Positions 51,298-61,033 of a stretch of 64,000 bases of DNA are shown piece by piece. The position numbers were made by a program, and so were the translations under genes. The DNA is from DATMAM01 sp035559995 (GTDB taxonomy: Bacteria > Desulfobacterota > Binatia > UBA9968): positions 186,001-250,000 of the forward strand of contig DATMAM010000038.1 in the NCBI GenBank assembly GCA_035559995.1. Direction: 5' to 3'. Position 1 is the stretch's first letter; the number at the start of each line of letters is the position of its first letter. Below the pieces are notes generated by a model. It had not been told where the DNA came from, made no database searches, and saw only the letters and a list, made by a program, of their open reading frames with translations.

Positions 51298-53163
51298 ATG
51301 AAAACTGAACGAGTGCTCACCGCCCTCAAAAATACCAACCGGCAACTTCGCGCGCTCGGCTTTCGCAGATCAGCTCATCGAGCGTCCCGGCCCTACCCTT
51401 GGGAGGCGGCTTACCCGCCGGGCGTCAGCTGGGATTTTAAGCTCAGGCCGAGGCCCGTCTACGCGCTTCTTGACGAGGCGGTCTCGGCGTATCCCGACAA
51501 GGCCTGCCTGAGTTTTGCGGGCAAGCGCTACAGCTACAGAGCTATCGGGAAGCTCGTCGGCAAGCTCGCTCACGGCCTGCGCAAGCTCGGGGTTGGCCGC
51601 GGCGTCCGCGTCGGTTTGCTTCTGCCCAACACGCCCTACTTCGTGATCTGCTACTACGCGGTTCTTAAAGCGGGAGGCACCGTCGTTAACTTTAACCCGC
51701 TTTACTCCGAGCGTGAGATCGCGCGCCAGATCGAGGATTCGGGAACCTCGATCATGATCACGCTCGACCTAAAGAGCCTGTACGCAAAAATTGCCTCCCA
51801 GCTTGACCGCGCGCCGCTAAAAAGAGTCGTTGTTTGTCGCGCCCACGCCGCCTTGAGGTTTCCCTACAACTGCCTGTCCTTGTGGTTTCGCCGGAGGGAA
51901 GTCGCGCAAATCCCGAAGGACGACCGCCACGTGATGCTCCGTAGCCTGTGCAAAAACTCGGGCGAGTTTGAGCCGGAAGATATCGTTCCTGAAAGCGACG
52001 TTGCGGTTCTGCAATACACGGGCGGCGTGACCGGAGTCTCCAAAGGCGCGATGCTCACGCATGCGAATCTCTACGCCAACGCGCTTCAGATCAAAACCTT
52101 CGCGCGCTGGGTAAAGCCCGGAGGAGAAACATGCCTGGTGCTGGTGCCTCTGTTCCACGCCTTTGGGATGAGCGTGATGAACTTCGCTTTCTCCGTCGGC
52201 GCCGAGCTCGTCTTGGCGCCGCGGTTTAAAGTCACCGCAGCGCTGCAGGCTGTTCAGCGCCACCGATGCACGCTTTTGTTCGGCGTTCCGACCGTTTATT
52301 CGGCTTTGAGCGCGCGCAGCGATGCGCGCCAGTATGATCTGTCAAGCCTGAGGATCTGCGTGTCGGGTGGCGGTCCGCTTTCACCGGAGGTCAAGGCGGC
52401 GTTTGAAAACGTCGCGGGATCGACGATCATCGAGGGTTACGGCCTTACGGAAGCAAGCCCGGTTTGCACGCTCGTCCCTTTCGGCGCTCCCTACAAACGA
52501 GGCTCCGTCGGCCTGCCGCTTCCGGGTACGGTCATCGAGATTGTGTCGCTTACAAATCCCAGGCGCATTTTGCCGCCCGGTCAGGCGGGCGAGATCTGTG
52601 TGCAGGGGCCGCAGGTGATGGCCGGATATTGGAAGCAGCCCGCGGAGACCCAAGCCGTGATCCAGGAGGGCCGGCTGCGGACCGGAGATTTCGGCTACAT
52701 TGACGATGACGGCTACCTGTTTCTTCTCGATCGCATCAAGGATGTGATCATTTCGGGCGGCTTTAACATCTACCCGCGCGTTGTCGAGGAGGCCATCGGG
52801 CTTCATCCCGCCGTCGCTCAGACGATGGTGTGCGGGCGGGCCGATCGCCATCGCGGAGAGCGCGTCAAAGCCTACGTGAGGCTTCGCCCGGGGTTTAAGC
52901 TGACGGCTGCCGAGCTGCGGGCTTTTCTCAAGGACAAGCTCGCGCCGTTTGAGGTGCCGGACGAGATCGAGTTCTTGGCCCAATTTCCGCCGGAGCTGCT
53001 TGAGCGGCAGTCGCGGAAAAAAATTCTAATTCAAGAGTTTCGCAAAAAGCGACGCGCGAGGTTCTGGAAGAGCGTCGGCGAATACGTTCGCGGTTGCGTC
53101 GGCCCGCTCCGGGGATGGCGGCTTGCGTTCCGTGCAACCGCCCCGAGAGCGTCCGAGAGTTAA
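51298..53163 (+). CDS. Long-chain fatty-acid-CoA ligase (FadD-like)
   Basis: A 621-residue AMP-forming ligase. The P-loop YTGGVTGVSKGAML (Val where most FadDs have Thr), YGLTEASPV, and the GDFGYIDDDGYLFLLDRIKDVI and GFNIYPRVVEE motifs are present; the C-terminal catalytic Lys region reads RQSRKKILIQEF instead of the common GK(I/V)LRR. ATG 51298 has GAGGAG; a GTG 12 bp earlier is also in frame. Convergent with fadE, overlapping it by 4 bp. It should activate fatty or aromatic acids for the neighbouring beta-oxidation operon. Confidence 0.92.
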   Translation: MKTERVLTALKNTNRQLRALGFRRSAHRASRPYPWEAAYPPGVSWDFKLRPRPVYALLDEAVSAYPDKACLSFAGKRYSYRAIGKLVGKLAHGLRKLGVGRGVRVGLLLPNTPYFVICYYAVLKAGGTVVNFNPLYSEREIARQIEDSGTSIMITLDLKSLYAKIASQLDRAPLKRVVVCRAHAALRFPYNCLSLWFRRREVAQIPKDDRHVMLRSLCKNSGEFEPEDIVPESDVAVLQYTGGVTGVSKGAMLTHANLYANALQIKTFARWVKPGGETCLVLVPLFHAFGMSVMNFAFSVGAELVLAPRFKVTAALQAVQRHRCTLLFGVPTVYSALSARSDARQYDLSSLRICVSGGGPLSPEVKAAFENVAGSTIIEGYGLTEASPVCTLVPFGAPYKRGSVGLPLPGTVIEIVSLTNPRRILPPGQAGEICVQGPQVMAGYWKQPAETQAVIQEGRLRTGDFGYIDDDGYLFLLDRIKDVIISGGFNIYPRVVEEAIGLHPAVAQTMVCGRADRHRGERVKAYVRLRPGFKLTAAELRAFLKDKLAPFEVPDEIEFLAQFPPELLERQSRKKILIQEFRKKRRARFWKSVGEYVRGCVGPLRGWRLAFRATAPRASES

Positions 53164-54947
53164 AACCACTCCTCGCGAAAGTCTGTGATCGGGCCGGCGC
53201 CGGATTGAAGCGCCGCCAAGAGGGCTTCCGTCTCAGGCAGGAGGCGGCTAAAAAAGAAACGCGCGGTCGCAAGCTTGGCGCGATAAAAACCGTCTCGATC
53301 GGCGGCGCTCTTTGCCAGCGCGACTTTTGCGCTCTGCGCCCACAGGTAGCCGAGCGCCGCAAGGCCGAACAGGCGCAGGTACTCGGTCGCCGCGGCGCCG
53401 GCCTCGTCGGGGTCCTTAAGCCCGCGCTCGGCCAGCCACAGCGTCGCCTCCTGAAGTCGCAGTAAAGATCTTCGCAGCGGCAGCACAAACGATTCAAGCC
53501 CGGACGCTTCGCTGTTTTCTTCCACAAACGCCAATGCCGGGTAAAAGAACCGCCGTAGCAGGCGCCCGTTTTCATGGAAGAGCTTGCGGCCGGCCAGATC
53601 GAGAGCCTGGATGCCGTTGGTGCCTTCATAAATTTGCGCGATGCGCGCATCGCGCACCAGCTGTTCCATCCCGGTCGCGCAAATGTAGCCGGCGCCGCCG
53701 AAGACCTGCAGCCCGCGGTTTGTCGCCTCGAAGCCGATATCGGCAACAAACGCCTTGATGATCGGCGTCATCAGGCTGACCAGCTCTTCTGCGGCGCGCC
53801 GCTCGGCTGCGGCGGGATGGCGCGCGGCGCGCTCGAGCGCCGCGGCGATCCAAAGAACCAGCGCGCGCGCTCCTTCGGTATAGGCTCTCATGGTGAGCAA
53901 GGTTTTGCGCACGTCCGGGTGGACGATGATCGGATCGGCCGGCTTGTCCTGGTGCTTGGGGCCGGAAAGCGAACGCCCCTGAAGCCTCTCCTTGGCGTAG
54001 GCCGCCGCCGACTGATAGGCCGTCTCCGCAAGCCCCAACCCCTGGACGCCGACCGCAAGCCGCGCGGCGTTCATCATCGTAAACATGATCCTCATGCCCC
54101 TGTGCGGCTCGCCCACGAGATAGCCGACAGCGCCGTCAAAATTTAACACGCAGGTGGACGAGGCGCGGATCCCCATCTTCTGTTCGATCGAACTGCAGCT
54201 AATCCGATTGCGCGCGCCGCACTTGCCGCTTTCGTCGAACAGGAGCTTGGGCACGATAAAGAGGCTTAGACCGCTTGTGCCCGCGGGCGCTTGAGGCAGG
54301 CGCGCCAAAACCATGTGCACAATATTCTCGGTGAGATCCTGCTCGCCTCCGGAAATGAAAACCTTGGTGCCGGTTACGCGATAAGTGCCTTCCGGGCCGG
54401 GTTCGGCCCGGGTGCGGATCAGCCCGAGATCGCTGCCACAGTGCGCCTCGGTGAGGCACATGGTCCCGGACCAGACGCCGGCGGCAAGTTTCGGCAGGAT
54501 CAACCGCTTCTGTTCTTCGCTGCCGTGGCATCGAACGAGCTGATAGGCGATCGCCGTCAAGCCCGCGTAGATGCCGAAACTCAAGTTCGTTGAAGCGATG
54601 AACTCGTGCAAGATGAACTGCAAAAGAAGCGGCAGGCCCTGGCCGCCATCCTCGCGCGCGCACGCAAGCCCAGGCCAGCCGGCCGCGACAAACTTCTGAT
54701 ATGCCTCTTTGAAGCCGCGCGGCGTGCGGACCTCGCCGTCTGCGAGCACGCAGCCTTCAAGATCGCCGCGCCGGTTTAGAACGAGGAGCTCTTTTTCGCA
54801 GAAACGGCCGGCTTCCTCCACGATGGACTCGACAACCTCGCGCCCGGCCTCCTGGTAGCCGGGAAGAGACCCGACGGTACCCTCGAAGTCGAGAATCTCA
54901 TAAAGGACAAAGCGCAAATCTTTAAGCGGCGCCTTGTAGACAATCAT
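53160..54947 (-). CDS. Acyl-CoA dehydrogenase (FadE12/DmdC-type)
   Basis: A 595-residue flavoprotein of the long acyl-CoA dehydrogenase group that includes methylmercaptopropionyl-CoA dehydrogenase. SGTMCLTEAHCGSDLGLI binds substrate/FAD, and the catalytic Glu lies in IYEGTNGIQALDLAGRK; GLQVFGGAGYI is also present. A C-terminal extension domain is typical for the type. Third gene of the fadA-fadJ-fadE operon, 3 bp after the hydroxyacyl-CoA dehydrogenase gene. Confidence 0.94.
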   Translation of the reverse strand: MIVYKAPLKDLRFVLYEILDFEGTVGSLPGYQEAGREVVESIVEEAGRFCEKELLVLNRRGDLEGCVLADGEVRTPRGFKEAYQKFVAAGWPGLACAREDGGQGLPLLLQFILHEFIASTNLSFGIYAGLTAIAYQLVRCHGSEEQKRLILPKLAAGVWSGTMCLTEAHCGSDLGLIRTRAEPGPEGTYRVTGTKVFISGGEQDLTENIVHMVLARLPQAPAGTSGLSLFIVPKLLFDESGKCGARNRISCSSIEQKMGIRASSTCVLNFDGAVGYLVGEPHRGMRIMFTMMNAARLAVGVQGLGLAETAYQSAAAYAKERLQGRSLSGPKHQDKPADPIIVHPDVRKTLLTMRAYTEGARALVLWIAAALERAARHPAAAERRAAEELVSLMTPIIKAFVADIGFEATNRGLQVFGGAGYICATGMEQLVRDARIAQIYEGTNGIQALDLAGRKLFHENGRLLRRFFYPALAFVEENSEASGLESFVLPLRRSLLRLQEATLWLAERGLKDPDEAGAAATEYLRLFGLAALGYLWAQSAKVALAKSAADRDGFYRAKLATARFFFSRLLPETEALLAALQSGAGPITDFREEWF

Positions 54948-54950
54948 CGC

Positions 54951-57284
54951 TCAGTTCCTCAAAGGCCGGCCGGTCTTCAGCATATGCTCCATGCGCGCGG
55001 CGGTTTGCTCCGTCTTCAAAAGGCGCAGAACCGCTTCGCGCTCGAGGCGAAGAATGTCCTCCTCGCTCACCGGCGCGCTCGGGTCTGCGTCGGGGCCGCC
55101 GCTCAACACCTCGGCGAGAAGCGTCGCGACGAGCTCGTCGTGCGCGGATAGCTTTCCCGCGGCGCGGAGTTCCCTCGCCATGATCAGGAGCGCCGCCTTG
55201 CCCGAGGGGCCGGGCACGATGAGCTTTGCCGGTTCGGGCGGGCGGTAGTTCTCGGCGAGCTCAAGCGCCCTGCTTTTGGCGTCGGCAAGAAGCCGCTCCC
55301 GATTAAACGTAATGCGGTCGCTCGGCCGCAGAAACCCCAGCTCCTTCGCCTCAAAGGCGGAGCTTGCGGTTTTAGCCATGCCGATCGTCTCGAAAGCGGC
55401 GGCCACGCCGGCCATCGGGCCGCGCGGCAAATCGGGCGCCGTGCTCAGGCGCGCGAGCATCTCTTTGCAGCCGCCCCAACCGGGGACAAGACCTACCGAA
55501 GTCTCTACCAGTCCGATGTAGCTTTCGGCATGCGCCTGAACCGCGTCTGCGTGAAGCATAAGCTCACAGCCGCCCCCGAGGGCGTACCCGAAGGAGGCGG
55601 CGACAACCGGAAAGGGCGAGTACTTGAGCGCCTGATAGGCTTGTTGCCCCATAGCGAGGAGCTCTTCGATCTTTGCCCAAGCCGCCACATGGGTGGCAAA
55701 AAGCACCAGGCTCAAGTTAACGCCGGCGGAAAAATGCTCTCCCTCGTTGTAAATGACGAGCGCGCGAAAGCTGGACCGCACGGCCTCCAGAGCTTTTCTG
55801 ATCATAAGAAGAACGTCGGCGTCGATCGTGTTCATCTTGGTGTGGATTTCGAGGCACGCAACGCCGTCGGCGATGTCCCAGAGGCTTGCGGCCGCGTTGC
55901 CGGCTACGCGCCGGCTGCGAAGCTTTAGGTCTGAAAGGAGGTAGATTCCCGGTTCGCGCTTGAGATCGATGTAGTTTCCTCGCACATCCAAATACTGCCT
56001 GCGATCCACGGTGGCGCGGTAAAAGCCTCCGGCCGAAAGCGCCCGCTCCATCAGCGGCGGCACTTCCTTTTGCTCGCGGCCAAGAAGCTCCGCCACAGCG
56101 CCCACGCCGCATTCGTCCATGAGCGCAAACGGGCCGCGCCTCCAGCCGTAGCCCAGCTCGAGCGCGCGGTCGATCGTCCAGACATCGCTTGCGATCTCGG
56201 GAGCGATTTTTGCCGTATAGAAAAAAAGCGGCAGAAGAACCGCCCGCGCATAGCGGCCCAATCTGTCCGGCTCCGCGCCGAGCCAGTTCCGCGCAACGGA
56301 GCTTGACCGGAGAGCGTCTTCCGAGGCCGCTCCCGCCGCCGGACGGTAGCTCCCCGTGCCGAGCTCCAGCGCTTCTTTGACGGTGGCGCCGGCATCGGCG
56401 CGAAGCCGATAAAAGCCGCCTTTGCCTTTGCGGCCGGTGAGGCCCCGCGCGACCATCTCGCGCACAAGCGTTAGCCCGCCACGGATTTGGCGGTACGGGT
56501 CTTCCGGCGGGAGGGAGCGCGCGAGGTTTTCGTCGACCTTCAAGACGAGATCGAGGCCGATCAAGTCCATGAGGCCGAAAACTCCGGTTCTCGGAATCCC
56601 CAGGCAAGCGCTCATGACCGCGTCGGCCTCTTCGACGCCGATGCCCTGCTCCAGCGCGCGCGCCAGCGCCGACTTGAGCCAGAAGGCGCCGATCCGGTTG
56701 GCGATAAAACCCGGCGTGTCGCGACACAACAGCGGGCATTTGCCGAGCCTGCGGTCGGCGACCTCGCGGATCGTGGCGAGCGCCTCGCCCCGCGTGGCGG
56801 GGCCCGGAACAAGCTCGACCACGCGCACGTAGCGGGGCGGGTTAAAAAAGTGAGCGACGAGAAAATCGCGACAGAAGCGCTCCGGCAGTCCTTCGGTCAA
56901 CTCGGCCAGCCGCAAGGTGGAGGTGTTCGAGGTGACCACGGAATCGTCTTTGCGGACCGCTTCGATCTTGCGGTAAAGAGCCCGTTTGATCGCCGAATCT
57001 TCAACCACGGCCTCGACGATCCAGTCGCTTTCTCTCAACGAGCCGATGTTGTCGGCGATGTTTCCGGGCCGAATCAAGCTTGCCGCCTTGCGGTGCATGA
57101 AAGCGGGCGGATCGCTTTTTAGAAGCCGCTCGATGGCCCGTCTTGCGAGGATGTTTCGGTCGGTTGCGCCGGCCGGAACGATATCGAGAAGCACGACCGG
57201 AAAACCGGCATTGGCCAGGTGGGCTGCGATGGCGGAGCCCATGACGCCTGCTCCGACCACCGCCGTCGCGGTCATCTCTCTCAT
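54951..57284 (-). CDS. 3-hydroxyacyl-CoA dehydrogenase / enoyl-CoA hydratase fusion
   Basis: A 777-residue bifunctional beta-oxidation enzyme. The N-terminal NAD-binding GAGVMGSAIAAHLANAG starts the 3-hydroxyacyl-CoA dehydrogenase (about 1-390), and the C-terminal part (from about 440) is a crotonase with GYALGGGCELMLHAD and GLVPGWGG. This order is opposite to E. coli FadB and FadJ and matches FadN-type enzymes. ATG 57284 touches the stop of the thiolase gene upstream, so translation is coupled. The acyl-chain specificity is unknown. Confidence 0.94.
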   Translation of the reverse strand: MREMTATAVVGAGVMGSAIAAHLANAGFPVVLLDIVPAGATDRNILARRAIERLLKSDPPAFMHRKAASLIRPGNIADNIGSLRESDWIVEAVVEDSAIKRALYRKIEAVRKDDSVVTSNTSTLRLAELTEGLPERFCRDFLVAHFFNPPRYVRVVELVPGPATRGEALATIREVADRRLGKCPLLCRDTPGFIANRIGAFWLKSALARALEQGIGVEEADAVMSACLGIPRTGVFGLMDLIGLDLVLKVDENLARSLPPEDPYRQIRGGLTLVREMVARGLTGRKGKGGFYRLRADAGATVKEALELGTGSYRPAAGAASEDALRSSSVARNWLGAEPDRLGRYARAVLLPLFFYTAKIAPEIASDVWTIDRALELGYGWRRGPFALMDECGVGAVAELLGREQKEVPPLMERALSAGGFYRATVDRRQYLDVRGNYIDLKREPGIYLLSDLKLRSRRVAGNAAASLWDIADGVACLEIHTKMNTIDADVLLMIRKALEAVRSSFRALVIYNEGEHFSAGVNLSLVLFATHVAAWAKIEELLAMGQQAYQALKYSPFPVVAASFGYALGGGCELMLHADAVQAHAESYIGLVETSVGLVPGWGGCKEMLARLSTAPDLPRGPMAGVAAAFETIGMAKTASSAFEAKELGFLRPSDRITFNRERLLADAKSRALELAENYRPPEPAKLIVPGPSGKAALLIMARELRAAGKLSAHDELVATLLAEVLSGGPDADPSAPVSEEDILRLEREAVLRLLKTEQTAARMEHMLKTGRPLRN

Positions 57285-58421
57285 TTAAACGGCCTCGAGG
57301 ACTGTGGCGATACCCTGGCCGCCGCCGATGCACATCGCCGCCAGGGCGTACCTGGCGCCGTGTTTCTTTAGAAGCGCTGCGGCCTTGCCCGTTATGCGCG
57401 CGCCGGAGGCCCCGAGAGGGTGCCCCAAGGCGAGCGCGCCGCCTTCAAGATTGAGTTTCTCGGGCGGGATTTGAAGCTCGCGCACGCAGGCGAGCACCTG
57501 AACGGCAAAAGCTTCGTTAAGCTCGACGATGTCGATCTGATCGAGAACCAGCCCCGCGCGCGCGAGCGCTTTTTGGCTCGCGCTTACCGGGCCGATTCCC
57601 ATCACCGCCGGATCGCAACCCGACACGGCCACGCCTTTTATGCGCGCGAGCATCTCGAGATCGTTTTTGCGCGCGTAATCTTCGCTGCAGACCAGGACCG
57701 CCGCGGCGCCGTCGGCGAGCGGCGCGGCAGTTCCCGCCGTAACCACGCCGGCTCGGTCGAAGACCGGTTCCAGCTTGGCGAGCGCTTCGAGATTCGTCTC
57801 CGGCCGGAGGCAGTCGTCGTCTGCGATCTTTTCTCCGTCGTGCTCGATCGGAACGATCTCTGAAAGACCGCTCCCCGAAGCTCTGGCCGCCGCCGCTTTT
57901 TGGTGGCTGGCAAGCGCGAACCTTTCCTGATCGGCGCGCGGAATGTCGTAGCGACGCGCCAGGTTTTCCGCCGTCTGGCCCATGGAAATATAGGCTTGGG
58001 GAAACGATTGGCACAGCCCCGGATGCGGCAGGAAATTGAAACCCGGCATCGGCACGCGGCTCATGGACTCAACGCCGCCGCAGACAAAAACGTCACCGGC
58101 GTCCATCTGGACGGCGCCGGCGGCCATGTGAACGGCTTGCATGGAAGAACCGCAGAAGCGATTGACCGTGACGCCGCCTGCCGCGAGCGGCAGCCCGGCG
58201 AGAAAACCGACGATGCGGCCGAGATTGAGGCCTTGCTCTGCTTCCGGAAAGGCGCAGCCCAGGATCACGTCTTCGATATCTTGAGCCTTTACTCCACTCC
58301 CGCGCACAAGGCCGCGAACGACCTGGGCGGCGATCTCGTCGGGCCGGACTTTGGCAAGCTTGCCTTTCTTGGCGCGCGTGAACGGCGAACGCGCGTAGCC
58401 GGCGATGACGACGCTCTTCAC
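57285..58421 (-). CDS. Acetyl-CoA acyltransferase (thiolase, FadA-like)
   Basis: A 378-residue thiolase: NRFCGSSMQAVH (nucleophilic Cys), GGALALGHPLGASG (His) and MCIGGGQG (Cys). GTG at 58421 begins VKSVVIAGYARSPF, where homology starts. TATATT ends six bases before it, so the message may be leaderless; no Shine-Dalgarno is visible. First gene of the fadA-fadJ-fadE operon. Confidence 0.93.
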   Translation of the reverse strand: MKSVVIAGYARSPFTRAKKGKLAKVRPDEIAAQVVRGLVRGSGVKAQDIEDVILGCAFPEAEQGLNLGRIVGFLAGLPLAAGGVTVNRFCGSSMQAVHMAAGAVQMDAGDVFVCGGVESMSRVPMPGFNFLPHPGLCQSFPQAYISMGQTAENLARRYDIPRADQERFALASHQKAAAARASGSGLSEIVPIEHDGEKIADDDCLRPETNLEALAKLEPVFDRAGVVTAGTAAPLADGAAAVLVCSEDYARKNDLEMLARIKGVAVSGCDPAVMGIGPVSASQKALARAGLVLDQIDIVELNEAFAVQVLACVRELQIPPEKLNLEGGALALGHPLGASGARITGKAAALLKKHGARYALAAMCIGGGQGIATVLEAV

Positions 58422-58575
58422 GGAAAAAATATAGCACGCGGGAGGTGGCCGCTGAATGTGCCCGCCTGACGCAACTTTTTTGGCGGGCAAATCTCCCTGC
58501 CCTTACGTCGCGCGGTAGGCTTTGGGATACGCGCTCTTGGCTGTGAAAATTTTGCGCCGCAGCCTGGCCGCCGCC

Positions 58576-60255
58576 TCACGATGGGCTTGCCGCTTTGCGG
58601 CGGGCGATTGCGGCCTCGGCTCTCGGGCTGATCGCGCGCTTGACGACGACGTTTAGGAGCGCCGGGCGGCCGGATGCCAGGGCGCGCTTGAGCGCAAGCT
58701 CGAGCTCAGCGGCGCTCTCGACAAACTCGCCGTAGCCCCCAAGGCCCTGGACAACCTGCTCGTAGCGGCTTTGGCGCAGCTCGGTCGCGAACGAACGTCC
58801 GTAGAGTCCAAGCTGGATCTGACGGTCAATGCCCCAAGCGGAGTCGTTTCCCAGGATGGCGACGATATTGAGCCCGTGGCGCGCCGCGGTATCGAACTCC
58901 ATCGCGTTGAAGCCAAACGCGCCGTCGCCGGTCAACATGAACACGCGGCTGTCGGGGTACGCCAACTTTGCCGCCAAGGCCGTCGGCAGCGCCGATCCCA
59001 ACATTCCCAGGCTGGAGACGTAAAGCCAGCGCTTGGGCTTTCGCGCCGGTAGATAGGACCTGCCGAAGTGGCAGAAATCTCCGCCGTCGAACACCAGACA
59101 ATCGTCCGGACGCAGCAGCGCGCCGAGCGTCTTGTGGACGCGCATCGCGTGCATCGGTGTCTCGTCGCGCGCGAGGCCTTCCAGCGCCGCCCGCTGAGCG
59201 GTACGAAGCTCGCGCAGCTCCTCCAGCCACGGCAACTCCTGCCAGGCGTGCCGGCTCGCTTCGCTCGCGAGCTGCTCGAGGACCCTGGTGACGTCGCCGA
59301 CGATCCCTACGGCGACGCTGCGGTTGCGGCCGATCTCCAGAGCCGAAGGATCGATCTGGATGATCTTGGCGGTCCGGGCGACGTGCGGCGGCCGGCAAAA
59401 GCCTATCGTGAAGTCCTGCTTGCGCCCCAACAAAACCACCACGTCCGCTTCGCGAATCTTGGCCGCCACGCGGTTGAGACCCCGCTCGAAAAAACCGAAC
59501 GCGTACGGGTGATCGTCCGGGATCAGGCCGCGCGCCTGCTCTTCGGTGAGCACCGGCAGGCGGGCCGTTTCAACGAAGCGCTCGAGCGCCGCGCCACAGA
59601 GCGTGTACCCCGCGGCGCTGCCCGCGACGACGAGAGGTTTTTTCGCTTCGCGCAGAAGGGCGACCGCCTGGCGAACGAGGTCGGGATCGGCGAGAATCGA
59701 TTCGGTAAGCCGGCGCCGCTCGGGCTCGTAAAAGGCGACCGCGTCTTCCTCGACGCTCTTTTCCTGAACGTCGATCGGTATCGTCAGATGGACCGGGCCG
59801 CGACGGCCGCTGAAGGCGAGCCTGAGCGCGCGCGCGATGTATTCGGGGATCCGCCGCGCGTCGGTTACAAGAAAAGAGCCTTTGGTCACGGGCTCCGCCA
59901 TGCGCACCTGGTCGATCTCCTGCTGCGCGCACCGCCCCAGATCGAAGGAGTCGGCCGAGCCGGCGATCGATAGCACCGGGCTCTCCGTATGCAGCGCGTT
60001 TGCGAGGCCGGGAATGGCGTTGGCGAACCCGGGCGTCGTGTACATGCAGACTCCAGGCTGCTCCGTGATTCGACCCCAAGCGTCGGCCATATGGACCGCC
60101 GCCTGCTCGTGGCGCGTGTCGATAAAGCGAAGCCCCTGCTCCGCCATTATGTCGAGCAGGGGCAAAATGTGATCCCCGGCCAAACCAAAAACGTTCGCGA
60201 TGCCGTGAAGCTTGAGCGTTCTCAGAATAAGATGACTTCCGGTGATGCGGCCCAT
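58576..60255 (-). CDS. Thiamine-diphosphate-dependent enzyme (acetolactate-synthase-like)
   Basis: A 559-residue ThDP enzyme. The catalytic Glu50 lies in DTRHEQAAVHMADAWGR; ThDP-binding GDGAFGFNAMEFDTAARHG with the later Asn in ILGNDSAWGI. The subfamily (acetolactate synthase, oxalyl-CoA decarboxylase, benzoylformate decarboxylase) cannot be settled from motifs. ATG 60255 has GGAGG eight bases upstream. Divergent from a VOC-Rieske-ligase set, so it may take part in the same degradation pathway. Confidence 0.9.
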   Translation of the reverse strand: MGRITGSHLILRTLKLHGIANVFGLAGDHILPLLDIMAEQGLRFIDTRHEQAAVHMADAWGRITEQPGVCMYTTPGFANAIPGLANALHTESPVLSIAGSADSFDLGRCAQQEIDQVRMAEPVTKGSFLVTDARRIPEYIARALRLAFSGRRGPVHLTIPIDVQEKSVEEDAVAFYEPERRRLTESILADPDLVRQAVALLREAKKPLVVAGSAAGYTLCGAALERFVETARLPVLTEEQARGLIPDDHPYAFGFFERGLNRVAAKIREADVVVLLGRKQDFTIGFCRPPHVARTAKIIQIDPSALEIGRNRSVAVGIVGDVTRVLEQLASEASRHAWQELPWLEELRELRTAQRAALEGLARDETPMHAMRVHKTLGALLRPDDCLVFDGGDFCHFGRSYLPARKPKRWLYVSSLGMLGSALPTALAAKLAYPDSRVFMLTGDGAFGFNAMEFDTAARHGLNIVAILGNDSAWGIDRQIQLGLYGRSFATELRQSRYEQVVQGLGGYGEFVESAAELELALKRALASGRPALLNVVVKRAISPRAEAAIARRKAASPS

Positions 60256-60468
60256 GGAGCGCCTCCGCAAAGAGATGAACGTTGCCTACCACGGCGTGAA
60301 AGACATGAAAAGAGAGAGCTTGCGCAAGCGGGTAAAGGGTCGACCTTGTCGGTTCGCGAAGGCGTTGACAGAGGCAAGCGAGCCGAGGGAGAATCGCCCC
60401 GCCGGCAGGAGGCTACGATCGCCGACTGATCCGGCTAAGAATTTAAAAGATCCAAGGAGGAGGAATGC

Positions 60469-60903
60469 ATGGCACTGCTTGAAATTGAAGGCGTCACGCA
60501 CTGGTCGATCCCGGTCAACAACATCGCGGAAGCGGAAAAGTTTTACGGCGATCTTCTCGGCCTAAAGCACGTCGGCCGGCTCGGAAACAACGTGATGTCG
60601 TGCTTCAATGTGGGCGACCACAATATCCTTCTTTGCGAGCGGGAGAAGCCGCAAGATCAGAGTTCGGTCGAGCAGCGCGTGCACCATTCGTTCACGGTCA
60701 AGCCGGAGACGTTCGTGCGCGCGTGCAAGATCTTTCGCGAGAAAAACGTCCCGGTCGTCGAGCTGGTGTATCGCGCAAAGGGATACTTCACCGGAAGAGA
60801 GCTCTACTTCCTGGATCCGAGCGGGAACAGGCTCGAGCTTCGCGACCCCACCTGGAAGCCCGGCATGCCCGAGCCTAGCTTCGAGGAACTCGCTCGTTCG
60901 TGA
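60469..60903 (+). CDS. VOC-superfamily protein (glyoxalase/extradiol dioxygenase fold)
   Basis: A 144-residue single-domain VOC protein. Probable metal ligands are His11 (GVTHWSIPV), His73 (VHHSFTV) and Glu123 (GNRLELRDP). Family members include extradiol dioxygenases, glyoxalase I and fosfomycin resistance enzymes. ATG 60469 has AAGGAGGAGG. Next downstream on the same strand are the Rieske oxygenase genes, suggesting ring-cleavage or related dioxygenase chemistry. Confidence 0.88.
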   Translation: MALLEIEGVTHWSIPVNNIAEAEKFYGDLLGLKHVGRLGNNVMSCFNVGDHNILLCEREKPQDQSSVEQRVHHSFTVKPETFVRACKIFREKNVPVVELVYRAKGYFTGRELYFLDPSGNRLELRDPTWKPGMPEPSFEELARS

Positions 60904-61033
60904 AGACGCTCCGGAAGCCGCGCCGCGCGGGCCGCTTGTCTTGGCGCCCGACGGTTTTCCGGGGAACTTTTTGTTTGCTTTCGAGGCCGCTGAGCTTGAC
61001 AGCGGCCCGTTTTGATTATAAACGCACCATCGC